DNA of 26,687 nucleotides from assembly GCA_937942115.1 (NCBI GenBank), contig CALDFY010000236.1, positions 1 through 26,687 of the forward strand, written 5' to 3'. This document shows, piece after piece, positions 14,928 to 22,236 of this stretch. Under the pieces are notes generated by a model. That model had not been told where the DNA came from, made no database searches, and saw only the letters and a list, made by a program, of their open reading frames with translations. The stretch is from an uncultured Anaerolineae bacterium. GTDB lineage: Bacteria; Chloroflexota; Anaerolineae; B4-G1; DUEL01. Made by a program: the position numbers and the translations under genes. The stretch's first letter is position 1. Every line of letters starts with the position of its first letter.

Positions 14928-16214
14928 ATGAACGCTGTCCTCGCCCTTCGCTGCACCATCTGCGGCGCCGAGTACGGCCCGGACGAACTGGACTACGTCT
15001 GCCCGCATCACGGGAACGACGGCATCTTAGACGTGGTCTATGACTACGACCGCATCCGGCGGGAGGTCTCGCCCCAGGCGTTGACCGCCCGTCCGGAGCG
15101 CTCCATCTGGCGCTACATGCCCCTCCTGCCGGTAGACCCGGAGGTGGCCCGGCGACTGGCAGAGGGGACGGTGCTGGGGAGCGTCGGCGGGACGCCCCTC
15201 TATCCGGCCCCCCGCCTGGCCCAGGCGCTGGGGCTCCGGCATCTCTGGGTCAAGGACGACAGCCGCCAGCCCACCGCGTCCTTCAAGGACCGCGCCTCGG
15301 CCATAGCGGTCGTCCGGGCGCGGGAGCGGGAAGCGGAGGTGGTGACGACGGCCAGCACGGGCAACGCCGCCGCCGCGCTGGCGGGACTCTGCGCTGCCGT
15401 CGGCCAGCGCACCGTCATCTTCGTCCCCCGGACCGCCCCCCCGGCCAAAGTGGCCCAACTCCTGGCCTTCGGCGCCACCGTCCTGCTGGTGGACGGCACC
15501 TACGACCAGGCCTTTGACCTCTGTCTGGAGGCATCGGCGGCCTTCGGCTGGTACAACCGCAACACCGCCTACAACCCGTACATGTCCGAAGGGAAGAAGA
15601 CCGCCGCCTACGAAATCTGCGAGCAACTGGCTGCCCAGAGGGACGATTCGGCCCCCTTCCGGCCCCCGGACGTCATCCTCATCCCCGTCGGCGACGGGTG
15701 CATCATCGGCGGCATCCATAAGGGACTGCGGGACCTGGCCGCGCTGGGCTGGATAGACCGGATGCCGCGCCTGATCGGAGTCCAGGCCGAGGGCTCCTCC
15801 CCGCTGGTGGACGCCTGGGAGCGGGGGCTGGAGGGCTGGGAGATGACGCCCGTGGAGGCCTACTCGGTGGCCGATAGCATCGTCGCCGGCCTCCCCCGCG
15901 ACCGCATCAAGGCGCTGCGCGCGGTGCGGGAGACGGGCGGCGCCTTCCTCCGCGTGAGCGACGAGGAGATTCTGGCCGCCATCCCCGCGCTGGCCCGGGG
16001 GTGTGGGGTCTTCGCGGAACCGGCAGCGGCGGCCGCCTACGCCGGTTTGGTGAAGGCCGTGGAGCGGGGACTGGTGGGGTCGGAGGATGAGGTGGTCGTC
16101 CTGGCTACCGGCTCCGGCCTGAAGGACGTCGCCAGCGTGATGAAGGCGACGGGTCAGCCCCTCACCGTCGCCCCCCGTCTGGAAGATGTCCGGCGGGCAA
16201 TGGCCCAAATGTAG
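14928..16214 (+). CDS. thrC: threonine synthase
   Basis: This 428-residue PLP enzyme converts O-phosphohomoserine to threonine. The N-terminus has a small zinc-ribbon-like segment (C9, C12, C25 with H27/H28), as in many archaeal and bacterial class II forms. SFKDRAS contains the PLP lysine (K120). Other family marks are TTASTGNAAAALAG (phosphate-binding Ser/Thr loop), VPVGDGCIIGGIHKG-like glycine-rich text, and ATGSGLKD near the C-terminus. TGGAGG precedes the ATG. The stop codon TAG is the TAG of a GTAG hairpin element that begins at 16211, so the element abuts or replaced the original gene end. No threonine attenuator is visible upstream. Confidence 0.95.
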   Translation: MNAVLALRCTICGAEYGPDELDYVCPHHGNDGILDVVYDYDRIRREVSPQALTARPERSIWRYMPLLPVDPEVARRLAEGTVLGSVGGTPLYPAPRLAQALGLRHLWVKDDSRQPTASFKDRASAIAVVRAREREAEVVTTASTGNAAAALAGLCAAVGQRTVIFVPRTAPPAKVAQLLAFGATVLLVDGTYDQAFDLCLEASAAFGWYNRNTAYNPYMSEGKKTAAYEICEQLAAQRDDSAPFRPPDVILIPVGDGCIIGGIHKGLRDLAALGWIDRMPRLIGVQAEGSSPLVDAWERGLEGWEMTPVEAYSVADSIVAGLPRDRIKALRAVRETGGAFLRVSDEEILAAIPALARGCGVFAEPAAAAAYAGLVKAVERGLVGSEDEVVVLATGSGLKDVASVMKATGQPLTVAPRLEDVRRAMAQM

Positions 16215-16259
16215 CGCAGGCCGCCCGGCCTGTATCCGCAGGCGAACAGCCTGCGCTAC
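16211..16259. repeat. GTAG...CTAC hairpin pair after thrC
   Basis: The element runs GTAG, stem CAGGCC/GGCCTG, short spacer, stem CGCAGGC/GCCTGCG with loop GAACA, then CTAC. It is thus two hairpins in inverted arrangement with GTAG feet outward, like a BIME. A near copy lies at 18303-18350. The first TAG ends thrC. It may also stabilise or end the thrC transcript. Confidence 0.88.
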
Positions 16260-16283
16260 AAAAAGCCGGTTGAAGGAGGTCCG

Positions 16284-17435
16284 ATGAAGCGGATTTATAT
16301 GGACTATTCCGCCACCACCCCGGTGGATCCCCGGGTGGTGGACGCGATGGCACCCTACTGGAGCGACGTCTTCGGCAACACCTTGTCGGCCCACGCCTGG
16401 GGGCAGGCCGCTGCGACGGCGCTGGAGCGGGCACGGGAGCAGGTGGCCCGCATCCTGGGCGCCCGCCCGTCGGAAATCGTCTTTACCGCGTCGGGGACGG
16501 AGGCGGATAATCTGGCCCTGCGCGGCGTTGCCTGGGCCGCCCGTCGGGCCGGTCGCGGCAACCACATCGTCACCACGCCCATAGAGCACCACGCGGTGGA
16601 GGCCACCGTGGAGCAACTCCACCGCCTCTTCGGCTTTGAGGTGACGGTCGTCCCGGTGGACGGGCACGGGCTGGTGGACCCGGACGCGGTTCGGCAGGCC
16701 ATCCGTCCCGATACGGTTCTGGTCAGCGTGATGACGGCCAGCAACGAGGTCGGCACGGTCCAACCCATCGCCGAAATCGCCGCCGTCTGCCGGGAGCACG
16801 GCGTCCCCTTCCACACCGACGCGGTCCAGGCCGCCGGGCGAATGGCGCTGAATGTGGAGGACTTGGGGGTGGACCTGCTGGCCCTCTCGGCCCACAAGTT
16901 CTACGGCCCCAAGGGGGTGGGGCTTCTCTACGTCCGGCGGGGGCTGGCGCTGATGCCGGCGATTACCGGCGGGGGGCATGAGGGCGGTCGCCGCCCCGGG
17001 ACGGTCAACGTGGCGGGCATCGTCGGCATGGCGACAGCGCTGGAACTGGCGGAGGCGGCGCGGGAGGAGGAGACGGCCCGCCTGGCCCGCCTGCGGGACC
17101 GGCTGATAGAGGGCGTCCTCTCCGCCATCCCGGATGTCCGCCTGACCGGCCACCCGACCCGGCGGCTCCCCCACCTGGCCAGTTTCGCCATCCGGGGCGT
17201 GGAGGGCGCGTCGGTGGTGGTCGGGCTGGACCTGGAGGGGATTGCGGCCAGTTCCGGAGCGGCCTGTACGGAGGGGGAAGCCCGCCCGTCCCCGGTCCTG
17301 GAGGCCATGGGACTGGCGCCGGAGTGGGCAGTGGGCGCGCTGCGCCTCTCCCTGGGCCGGTACAATACCGAAGAGGACGTAGACGCCGTTCTGGAGGCCC
17401 TACCCCGCGTGGTGGCCCGCCTGCGGGAAGAGTAG
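16284..17435 (+). CDS. iscS: cysteine desulfurase (IscS/NifS family)
   Basis: This 383-residue PLP enzyme takes sulfur from cysteine as a persulfide for Fe-S assembly or tRNA thiolation. Family marks are MDYSATTPVDPRV at the start, SGTEADNLAL, TTPIEHHAV, MTASNEVGTVQP, HTDAVQA, LSAHKFYGPKG with the PLP lysine K205, RPGTVNV, and SSGAACTEG with the persulfide cysteine C328. GAAGGAGG precedes the ATG. mnmA lies 930 bases downstream on the same strand with a TA cassette between, so tRNA 2-thiouridine synthesis is the most likely role. The stop TAG is part of a GTAG/CTAC palindrome. Confidence 0.95.
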   Translation: MKRIYMDYSATTPVDPRVVDAMAPYWSDVFGNTLSAHAWGQAAATALERAREQVARILGARPSEIVFTASGTEADNLALRGVAWAARRAGRGNHIVTTPIEHHAVEATVEQLHRLFGFEVTVVPVDGHGLVDPDAVRQAIRPDTVLVSVMTASNEVGTVQPIAEIAAVCREHGVPFHTDAVQAAGRMALNVEDLGVDLLALSAHKFYGPKGVGLLYVRRGLALMPAITGGGHEGGRRPGTVNVAGIVGMATALELAEAAREEETARLARLRDRLIEGVLSAIPDVRLTGHPTRRLPHLASFAIRGVEGASVVVGLDLEGIAASSGAACTEGEARPSPVLEAMGLAPEWAVGALRLSLGRYNTEEDVDAVLEALPRVVARLREE

Positions 17436-17457
17436 CGCAAGATAAATCTTGCGCTAC
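17432..17457. repeat. GTAG/CTAC palindrome after iscS
   Basis: Two perfect 12-base arms, GTAGCGCAAGAT and ATCTTGCGCTAC, are separated by AA. The first TAG is the iscS stop codon. The element ends 15 bases before the start of the MntA gene, so a strong stem separates iscS from the TA cassette in the transcript. Confidence 0.9.
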
Positions 17458-17472
17458 ATCGGAGATTCCGGT

Positions 17473-17922
17473 ATGGAGAAATCCAGAGGGCTGGAGAGTC
17501 CGGAGGACCTGGAAGCACTGAGGAAGGTCTTTGAGAAGTACCCGGACATCCGGGCGGTCTACCTTTTCGGGTCGGCGGCGGAGGGACGGGTCGGCCCCGA
17601 GAGCGACCTGGACCTGGCGATCGTGCCCCGCTCTCCGGCCGCGCGCGCCCACCGCCTGGACATCCTGGCCGACCTGGCCCGGGCGGGGTTCTGCAACGTG
17701 GACCTGGTCTTTCTGGACACCGAAGACATCGTCCTGCAATACGAGGCCGTTCGCCTGAACCGGGTAGTGTATCAGACGGCGGACTTTGACCGGGGGGAGA
17801 TGTACTCCCGTATTGTTCGCCGGTATCTGGATTTTTGGCCGTACCTTCAGGCCCAACGCGAGGCGTACAAACGGAGGATTCTCCATGATTCGGGCGGAAG
17901 TCATCCGCAAACGGCTGAATAA
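17473..17922 (+). CDS. mntA: MNT-type nucleotidyltransferase antitoxin (MntA-like)
   Basis: This is a 149-residue minimal nucleotidyltransferase. FGSAAEGRVGPESDLDLAI contains the GS-x10-DxD signature (G33, S34, D45, D47). In characterised MntA-HepT pairs this enzyme adds AMP units to a tyrosine of the HEPN toxin and silences it. The first ATG in frame gives eight more residues encoded by the preceding palindrome, so I prefer the ATG at 17473. The 3' end overlaps the HEPN gene by 38 bases. The pair lies between iscS and mnmA, flanked on both sides by GTAG hairpins. Confidence 0.88.
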   Translation: MEKSRGLESPEDLEALRKVFEKYPDIRAVYLFGSAAEGRVGPESDLDLAIVPRSPAARAHRLDILADLARAGFCNVDLVFLDTEDIVLQYEAVRLNRVVYQTADFDRGEMYSRIVRRYLDFWPYLQAQREAYKRRILHDSGGSHPQTAE

Positions 17923-18298
17923 ACTGGATGAATACCTTGCCATCCTGCGCACCCTACAGAGGTACAATTGGGAGGATTTCATCCGGGACCCCGAACACTA
18001 CGGGAGTGCAGAGCGCTTTCTCCAATTGGCGATTGAGGCCGTCAACGACATTGGGGGTCATGTGATCGCCGCGCTGAATCTGGGGACGGTCAACTGGTAC
18101 AGCGACATCCCGACCATTCTGGCGGAGAAGGGCTACATCCATCCGGAACTGCGGGAACGGTGGATTCGGATGATCGGTTTCCGAAACGCGCTGGTCCACG
18201 ATTATTTGGAAATAGACCGCCGGATCGTCTATGAGGTACTTCGGAAAGGCCTGGAGGACCTGGAGGCATTGAGGGAAGTCTTTGTCCAATTTCTGTGA
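17885..18298 (+). CDS. hepT: HepT-like HEPN ribonuclease toxin (DUF86)
   Basis: This 137-residue all-helical protein carries the HEPN motif R-x4-H-x-Y (R100, H105, Y107 in RNALVHDY). That motif supplies the RNase site and the tyrosine that MntA modifies. Family text includes LAIEAVNDIGGHVIAA and WIRMIGFRNALVHDY. It is predicted to cut RNA when freed from its partner. The ATG lies inside the MntA gene, so translation is coupled and antitoxin comes first. All motif residues are intact, so the module could be active. Confidence 0.9.
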   Translation: MIRAEVIRKRLNKLDEYLAILRTLQRYNWEDFIRDPEHYGSAERFLQLAIEAVNDIGGHVIAALNLGTVNWYSDIPTILAEKGYIHPELRERWIRMIGFRNALVHDYLEIDRRIVYEVLRKGLEDLEALREVFVQFL

Positions 18299-18302
18299 AC
18301 CT

Positions 18303-18350
18303 GTAGTGCAGGCCGCCCGGCCTGCAACGCAGGCGAACAGCCTGCGCCGC
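18303..18350. repeat. GTAG hairpin pair before mnmA
   Basis: Same two-hairpin design as the element after thrC (stems CAGGCC/GGCCTG and CGCAGGC/GCCTGCG), with GTAG at the left but CGCCGC instead of a clean CTAC at the right. It fills most of the gap between hepT and mnmA and ends 15 bases before the mnmA ATG. Confidence 0.85.
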
Positions 18351-18365
18351 GAATGCGTAGTTCCG

Positions 18366-19454
18366 ATGAGCCACCATGTCGTGATTGCGATGAGCGGAGG
18401 GGTGGATAGCAGCGTTGCGGCGACGCTGCTGGTGGAGCAGGGGTACCGGGTGACCGGCGTGATGCTGCGGCTGTGGGCCGAACCCGCCGCCGGCTGCCGG
18501 GATAACCTCTGCTGCACGCCGGAAGCGGTGGAGCGCGCCCGGGACGTGGCCGCGCGGCTGGGCATCCCGTTCTATGAAGTGGATATGCGGGAGCCCTTCC
18601 GCCGCGCCGTCGTGGAGACCTTCGTCGCCGAATACGCCGCCGCCCGTACCCCCAACCCCTGCATCCCCTGCAACCGGGAAATCCGATTTGGATTGATGAT
18701 GAACTGGGCCCTGGAGCAGGGGGCGGACTTTCTGGCGACCGGCCATTACGCTCGTGTCCGCCGGGTGGGGGAACGCTACCAGTTGCTGCGGGGCCGGGAC
18801 CGCACCAAAGACCAGTCCTACGTCCTGCACGTCCTGACGCAGGAGCAACTGGCGCGCGTCCTCTTCCCCCTGGGCGACCTGACCAAGAAGGAGGTCCGGG
18901 AGATAGCGCGGGCCCGGGGCCTCCCCGTTGCCGACCAGCCGGAGAGCCAGGACGTCTGCTTTCTGGCCGACGGGGATTACCGCCGGTTCGTCGCCGAACA
19001 CGCGCCGGAGGCGGCCCGGCCAGGCCCGATCCTGGATACGGCGGGCCGGGTGCTGGGAGAACACAAGGGGTTAATCCACTACACCATCGGGCAGCGGAAG
19101 GGCATCGGCGTATCGGCGTCGGTTCCCCTCTACGTCCTGGCGCTGGACCCTCAGCGCAACGCCCTGATTGTCGGGAGGGCGGAGGAGTTGGGGCAATCGG
19201 AGTGTGTCGTTGCCCGGATGCACTACATCTCCGGGGAGGAGCCGCCGGGGCCCTTTGCGGCCACCGCCCAGATTCGCTACCGGCACAAGGAAGCCCCGGT
19301 GGTCGCCACGCCTCTGCCAGGGGGCCGTCTCCACGTCCATTTTGCCGTCCCCCAGCGGGACATCACCCCGGGCCAGTACCTGGTGCTGTATGACGGTGAG
19401 GTCGTCCTGGGGGGTGGGGTCATTTGTGCGCCGTGGGAAAGCGTGATACAATGA
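18366..19454 (+). CDS. mnmA: tRNA-specific 2-thiouridylase
   Basis: This 362-residue enzyme thiolates U34 of tRNAs for Lys, Glu and Gln, using sulfur from the cysteine desulfurase. The N-terminal PP-loop SGGVDSSV (residues 10-17) binds ATP. NPCIPCNREIRFG carries the catalytic Cys (C99), and SQDVCFL carries the second (C198). TGHYAR, DQSYVL and IHYTIGQRKGIG are further hallmarks. A frame-open region upstream is encoded by the hairpin element and has no homology; the ATG at 18366 begins the conserved protein, though its ribosome site is weak. It overlaps the next gene by ATGA. Confidence 0.96.
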   Translation: MSHHVVIAMSGGVDSSVAATLLVEQGYRVTGVMLRLWAEPAAGCRDNLCCTPEAVERARDVAARLGIPFYEVDMREPFRRAVVETFVAEYAAARTPNPCIPCNREIRFGLMMNWALEQGADFLATGHYARVRRVGERYQLLRGRDRTKDQSYVLHVLTQEQLARVLFPLGDLTKKEVREIARARGLPVADQPESQDVCFLADGDYRRFVAEHAPEAARPGPILDTAGRVLGEHKGLIHYTIGQRKGIGVSASVPLYVLALDPQRNALIVGRAEELGQSECVVARMHYISGEEPPGPFAATAQIRYRHKEAPVVATPLPGGRLHVHFAVPQRDITPGQYLVLYDGEVVLGGGVICAPWESVIQ

Positions 19455-19843
19455 ATGTTGAGATGAAACGGCACATTCTGGCACGAGCAGCGAAAGAACT
19501 GACAGAGAGATACACGCGAGCCCTGGGGACCAACCTGGTGGCCCTGGCGTTCTTTGGCTCGTGGGCAAGGGGAGAGGAGAGAGAAGATAGCGACCTGGAT
19601 GTTCTGCTAATCGCACAGGAACTGCCCACCCATCCCCTGGAGCGCAACCGCCGGATCTACGAGCCCCTTTGGGAGTGGAGAGCGAAACCCTGTGCCGTTT
19701 CCATTCTGGCGAGGACGGTGCGGGAGTTTACAGCCGATATAACGCCCCTTCATCTGGACCTGGCCGCTGCACGTTCAGCAACTCCTCCCGCTCGCAGAAG
19801 AATACGGTCGGAAGAAGCACGTCCTGACCCCATACGGCGATGA
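19451..19843 (+). pseudogene. MNT nucleotidyltransferase, 3' end lost
   Basis: The ATG overlaps the mnmA stop (ATGA). The first 100 or so residues are a good MNT domain with FFGSWARGEEREDSDLDVLLI (GS-x10-DxD) and end in REFTADITPLHLDLA. There homologues go on to a GIVLYE-type strand and a C-terminal helix. Here the frame instead runs into low-complexity Arg/Ala/Pro text (SATPPARRRIRSEEARP) and stops at 19843. The missing tail and the partial HEPN frame that follows suggest a deletion fused the two genes of a TA pair. The N-terminal catalytic part could still be made. Confidence 0.7.
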
Positions 19844-19976
19844 GGAGACGTTTCTGACTCCTTGGGACCTCTTTGGCGAAACCGATGCACGGATAGCGGT
19901 GGAGGACACCCGCTGGTGCATCGCTGTTGCCAGAGAGGTCTACGAACATCAGTTTGGGGAACCACCATCCCGTTAA
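19743..19976 (+). pseudogene. HEPN toxin remnant
   Basis: A second plus-strand frame is open from 19743 to the TAA at 19974-19976. From about 19773 it reads QQLLPLAEEYGRKKHVLTP, then TPWDLFGETDARIAVEDT and IAVAREVYEHQFG. The last part resembles the final helices of HEPN proteins (acidic, DA-x-x-A spacing). No start codon or ribosome site suits it, and only about half a HEPN domain remains. I read it as the 3' end of the toxin partner of the truncated MNT gene, lying in another frame. Confidence 0.5.
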
Positions 19977-19988
19977 GAAAGGGGAGCG

Positions 19989-20459
19989 ATGAAGGAAGCG
20001 AGCGCCGAGAATCCGGAAGCCGTCCCCGCGCCCGCTGAGGCGCGTCTCAAGCGCAACCTGATTCTGAGTCTGGTCATCGTCGGCGTGCTGATGCTGGGTA
20101 TGATCGCCCTGCTGGTGGTGCTGGCAGTGGACGCCTATCGCTCCCCGGTCCAGCCCAGCCCGGGGGCGGCGGTCGTCTCCCTGCTGCGGGATGCGGCCAT
20201 CATCCTGGTCGCCTTTGAGACCCTCCTGATCGGCATCCTGCTCATCGTCCTGACGATCCAGGTGCAGGCACTGGTGTCGCTCCTGCGGGACGAAATCCGC
20301 CCGATGCTGGAGACCCTCAACGACACCCTGGCGACGGTTCGGGGGACGACGCGGTTTGTCAGCCATCACGTCGTCTCCCCGACGATCCAGGCGGCCAGTT
20401 TTATGGCCGGGGTGCAACGGGTGCTGAAGGAGATGGCAGGGTTCTTGAGGAAGCGCTAA
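19989..20459 (+). CDS. two-helix membrane protein (DUF948-like)
   Basis: This 156-residue protein has a charged N-terminus and two membrane helices (about 22-48 and 62-96). A C-terminal amphipathic tail follows with IRPMLETLNDTLATVRGT and FVSHHVVSPTIQAASF. That tail pattern resembles proteins that travel with YtxH-type partners, and indeed a YtxH gene follows. GGGGAG lies before the ATG. The function of this family is not established; envelope or stress association is inferred from the neighbour. Confidence 0.72.
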   Translation: MKEASAENPEAVPAPAEARLKRNLILSLVIVGVLMLGMIALLVVLAVDAYRSPVQPSPGAAVVSLLRDAAIILVAFETLLIGILLIVLTIQVQALVSLLRDEIRPMLETLNDTLATVRGTTRFVSHHVVSPTIQAASFMAGVQRVLKEMAGFLRKR

Positions 20460-20748
20460 TGGAAAAGCCGTCCCTTCTGCAACTGAAGAATATGTGGAGA
20501 TTGCCCGTCAGCGCCTTCTGGCCTATTTCAACGGCACGCTTCGCTATCGCCCACTGGGCAAACCTGTCTATCAACCGACTGGCCGGGAGAAAGTCGCCCA
20601 GATACCTGAAGAGTGGTGCCCTGCTTTGAGCAGTTTGTATGGGACCTGGAGCACCGGGGAGTAGCGGATATTGATATTCCCGTCCTCGTTTTGGGAGTAG
20701 TTGGATAGAAATTATTTATTATATCCACTCAGAAGCAGGAGGTCTCTC
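20460..20748 (+). pseudogene. gene remnant between the membrane-protein pair
   Basis: This stretch is visibly lower in GC than its surroundings. One frame from about 20488 reads EYVEIARQRLLAYFNGTLRY and on to VAQIPEEW before a stop at about 20664. Shifting frame near 20628 lets it continue as FEQFVWDLEHRGVADIDIPV to a TAG near 20705. There is no start or ribosome site. It looks like a decayed, frameshifted fragment of an acquired gene; I do not recognise the family. The last 50 bases are AT-rich and probably hold the YtxH gene's upstream region. Confidence 0.4.
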
Positions 20749-21138
20749 ATGGCAAAAGATAACGGCAGCGATGTGGTGGCATTCCTGACCGGATTTGTGG
20801 TCGGCGGGCTGGTGGGGGCAGCGGTGGCCCTGCTCTTCGCCCCCCAGTCCGGTGAGGAGACCCGGGCCCAGATTCGCGCCAGAGGCGTGGAACTGAGCGA
20901 AAAGGCGAAAGAAGAGGCCGAGAGGGCCCGCGCCCAGGCAGAACGGGCGCTGGAAGAGGCCCGCGCGAAGGCCGAGGCGGTCGCCGCCGATCTCCGCCGC
21001 CGGGCCGAAGAAATTCAGGCCCAGGGGCAGGTGGTCCTGGAGGAAGGCCGCCGACAACTGACCGAAGCAGTGGAGGGAACCCGTAAGGCCGTCGCTCGCG
21101 CCCGGGGAGGCGCCCCCGCTGAAGAACCCACTGCCTGA
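20749..21138 (+). CDS. YtxH-domain protein
   Basis: This 129-residue protein begins with a single membrane segment, GFVVGGLVGAAVALLFAPQSG, the hallmark of the YtxH domain, with the APxSGEE boundary. A long Ala/Glu/Arg coiled-coil tail follows (about 35-120). It should be membrane-anchored with the coil in the cytoplasm. AGGAGG sits eight bases before the ATG. Family members are often called general stress proteins, but the biochemical role is unknown. Confidence 0.85.
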   Translation: MAKDNGSDVVAFLTGFVVGGLVGAAVALLFAPQSGEETRAQIRARGVELSEKAKEEAERARAQAERALEEARAKAEAVAADLRRRAEEIQAQGQVVLEEGRRQLTEAVEGTRKAVARARGGAPAEEPTA

Positions 21139-21186
21139 ACCCTCCAGCATCGGGACTATCGGCCGGGAACCGCCGCAAAAGGGCGG

Positions 21187-21213
21187 GAAGGGCACGCGCG
21201 CCCCGTGCCCTTC
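21187..21213 (+). terminator. hairpin after the YtxH gene
   Basis: GAAGGGCACG and CGTGCCCTTC form a perfect 10-bp stem with a seven-base GC loop, followed by the weak pyrimidine run ACCTTTCACC. It lies 48 bases after the YtxH stop and 30 before the next ATG. It may be an intrinsic or processing stem; the poor U-tract keeps confidence low. Confidence 0.4.
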
Positions 21214-21243
21214 ACCTTTCACCTTCACGCCGCGAGGTGACCG

Positions 21244-21729
21244 ATGGAACTCCTGACCGTCCGCATCCAGAAACCGGATGAGGTCAACTTCATCCTGGGA
21301 ATGAGCCACTTCATCAAGACCGTGGAGGACATCCACGAGGCGCTGGTGAACACCGTGCCGGGCATCCGCTTCGGCCTGGCCTTCTGCGAGTCCTCCGGCC
21401 CGGCCCTGGTCCGCTGCACCGGCACCGACGAGGCTATGATAGAACTGGCGAAGGGGAACGCCCTGGCCATCGGCGCGGGCCATTCGTTCATCATCTTCCT
21501 GGCCCCCGGCTTCTACCCCATTAACGTCCTCAACGCCGTCAAGATGGTGCCGGAGGTCTGCCGCATCTTCTGCGCCACTGCCAATCCCGCCGAAGTCATC
21601 GTCGCCCAGACGGAGCAGGGACGGGCCATTCTGGGGGTGGTGGATGGCGTCAGCCCCAAAGGGGTGGAGGGGCCGGAGGACGTGGCCCACCGCAAGGAAT
21701 TCCTGCGGAAAATCGGCTACAAACTGTAG
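21244..21729 (+). CDS. adenosine-specific kinase family protein
   Basis: This 161-residue compact alpha/beta protein belongs to the family known as adenosine specific kinase (COG1839, formerly DUF355). Recognisable text is ELLTVRIQKPDEVNFILGMSHFIKT, GIRFGLAFCESSG, LVRCTGTDE, IGAGHSFIIFL and IFCATANPAEVIVA, ending with GVVDGVSPKGVE. Members are common in archaea and thermophiles; the kinase label rests on limited data. GAGGTGA precedes the ATG. It heads a tight run with the coiled-coil protein and ccdA (gaps of 8 and 10 bases). Confidence 0.88.
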   Translation: MELLTVRIQKPDEVNFILGMSHFIKTVEDIHEALVNTVPGIRFGLAFCESSGPALVRCTGTDEAMIELAKGNALAIGAGHSFIIFLAPGFYPINVLNAVKMVPEVCRIFCATANPAEVIVAQTEQGRAILGVVDGVSPKGVEGPEDVAHRKEFLRKIGYKL

Positions 21730-21737
21730 GAGGCCGG

Positions 21738-22226
21738 ATGCGCACTTCTCTTCCGCCCGTAGTGCGAGAGGCCTGGGGAGAGAGCGTTGCCGACGCCTTT
21801 ACCCTCTGGCTGGAGGATTGGGGAGGCCGCCTGATCCGGGAGAAGGCCGTTTCCCGGGACGAATATCGGGAAATCCTCTCCCGCCTGGACGTCCTGGAGC
21901 GAGAGGTTGCCCTCCTGCGGGAAGAAATGGCCCGGATGCGGGCAGAATTTCGCCAGGAAGTTCAAGCCCTCCGTCAGGAGATGCTCGCTCTCCATCAGAC
22001 GACGCTGGAGCAGTTAGACCGGTATCAGGCCCAGGCGCAGGAGCGGATGGACCGGATGGAGGCCCGGACGCAGGAGCGGATGGACCGGGAATTCTCGGCA
22101 GTCCATGAACGCCTGGACCGAATGTACCACCAGATGGTCATCCAGACCCGCTGGTTGATCGGGGCCCTGCTGGGGTTCGGCACCATCATCACCGTCCTGC
22201 TGGCGATTGCCCAGTTCAAACCGTAA
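21738..22226 (+). CDS. coiled-coil protein with C-terminal membrane anchor
   Basis: This 162-residue protein has a helical region rich in Glu, Arg, Met and Gln from about residue 45 to 135, with heptad spacing and the near-repeat ERMDRMEARTQERMDRE. A single membrane helix follows (about 138-158, LIGALLGFGTIITVLLAIA). Layout resembles DUF1640-like tail-anchored coiled coils. AGGAGG lies before the ATG. No enzymatic motif is present; a scaffold or tether is likely (inference). Confidence 0.75.
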   Translation: MRTSLPPVVREAWGESVADAFTLWLEDWGGRLIREKAVSRDEYREILSRLDVLEREVALLREEMARMRAEFRQEVQALRQEMLALHQTTLEQLDRYQAQAQERMDRMEARTQERMDREFSAVHERLDRMYHQMVIQTRWLIGALLGFGTIITVLLAIAQFKP

Positions 22227-22236
22227 AAGGTCGGCG

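Noticed and set aside
15027..17174. 715-codon open frame on the minus strand
   Set aside because: It lies antisense to thrC and iscS, which are certain. The translation is rich in Gly, Arg, Pro and His with no domain, as expected opposite high-GC genes.
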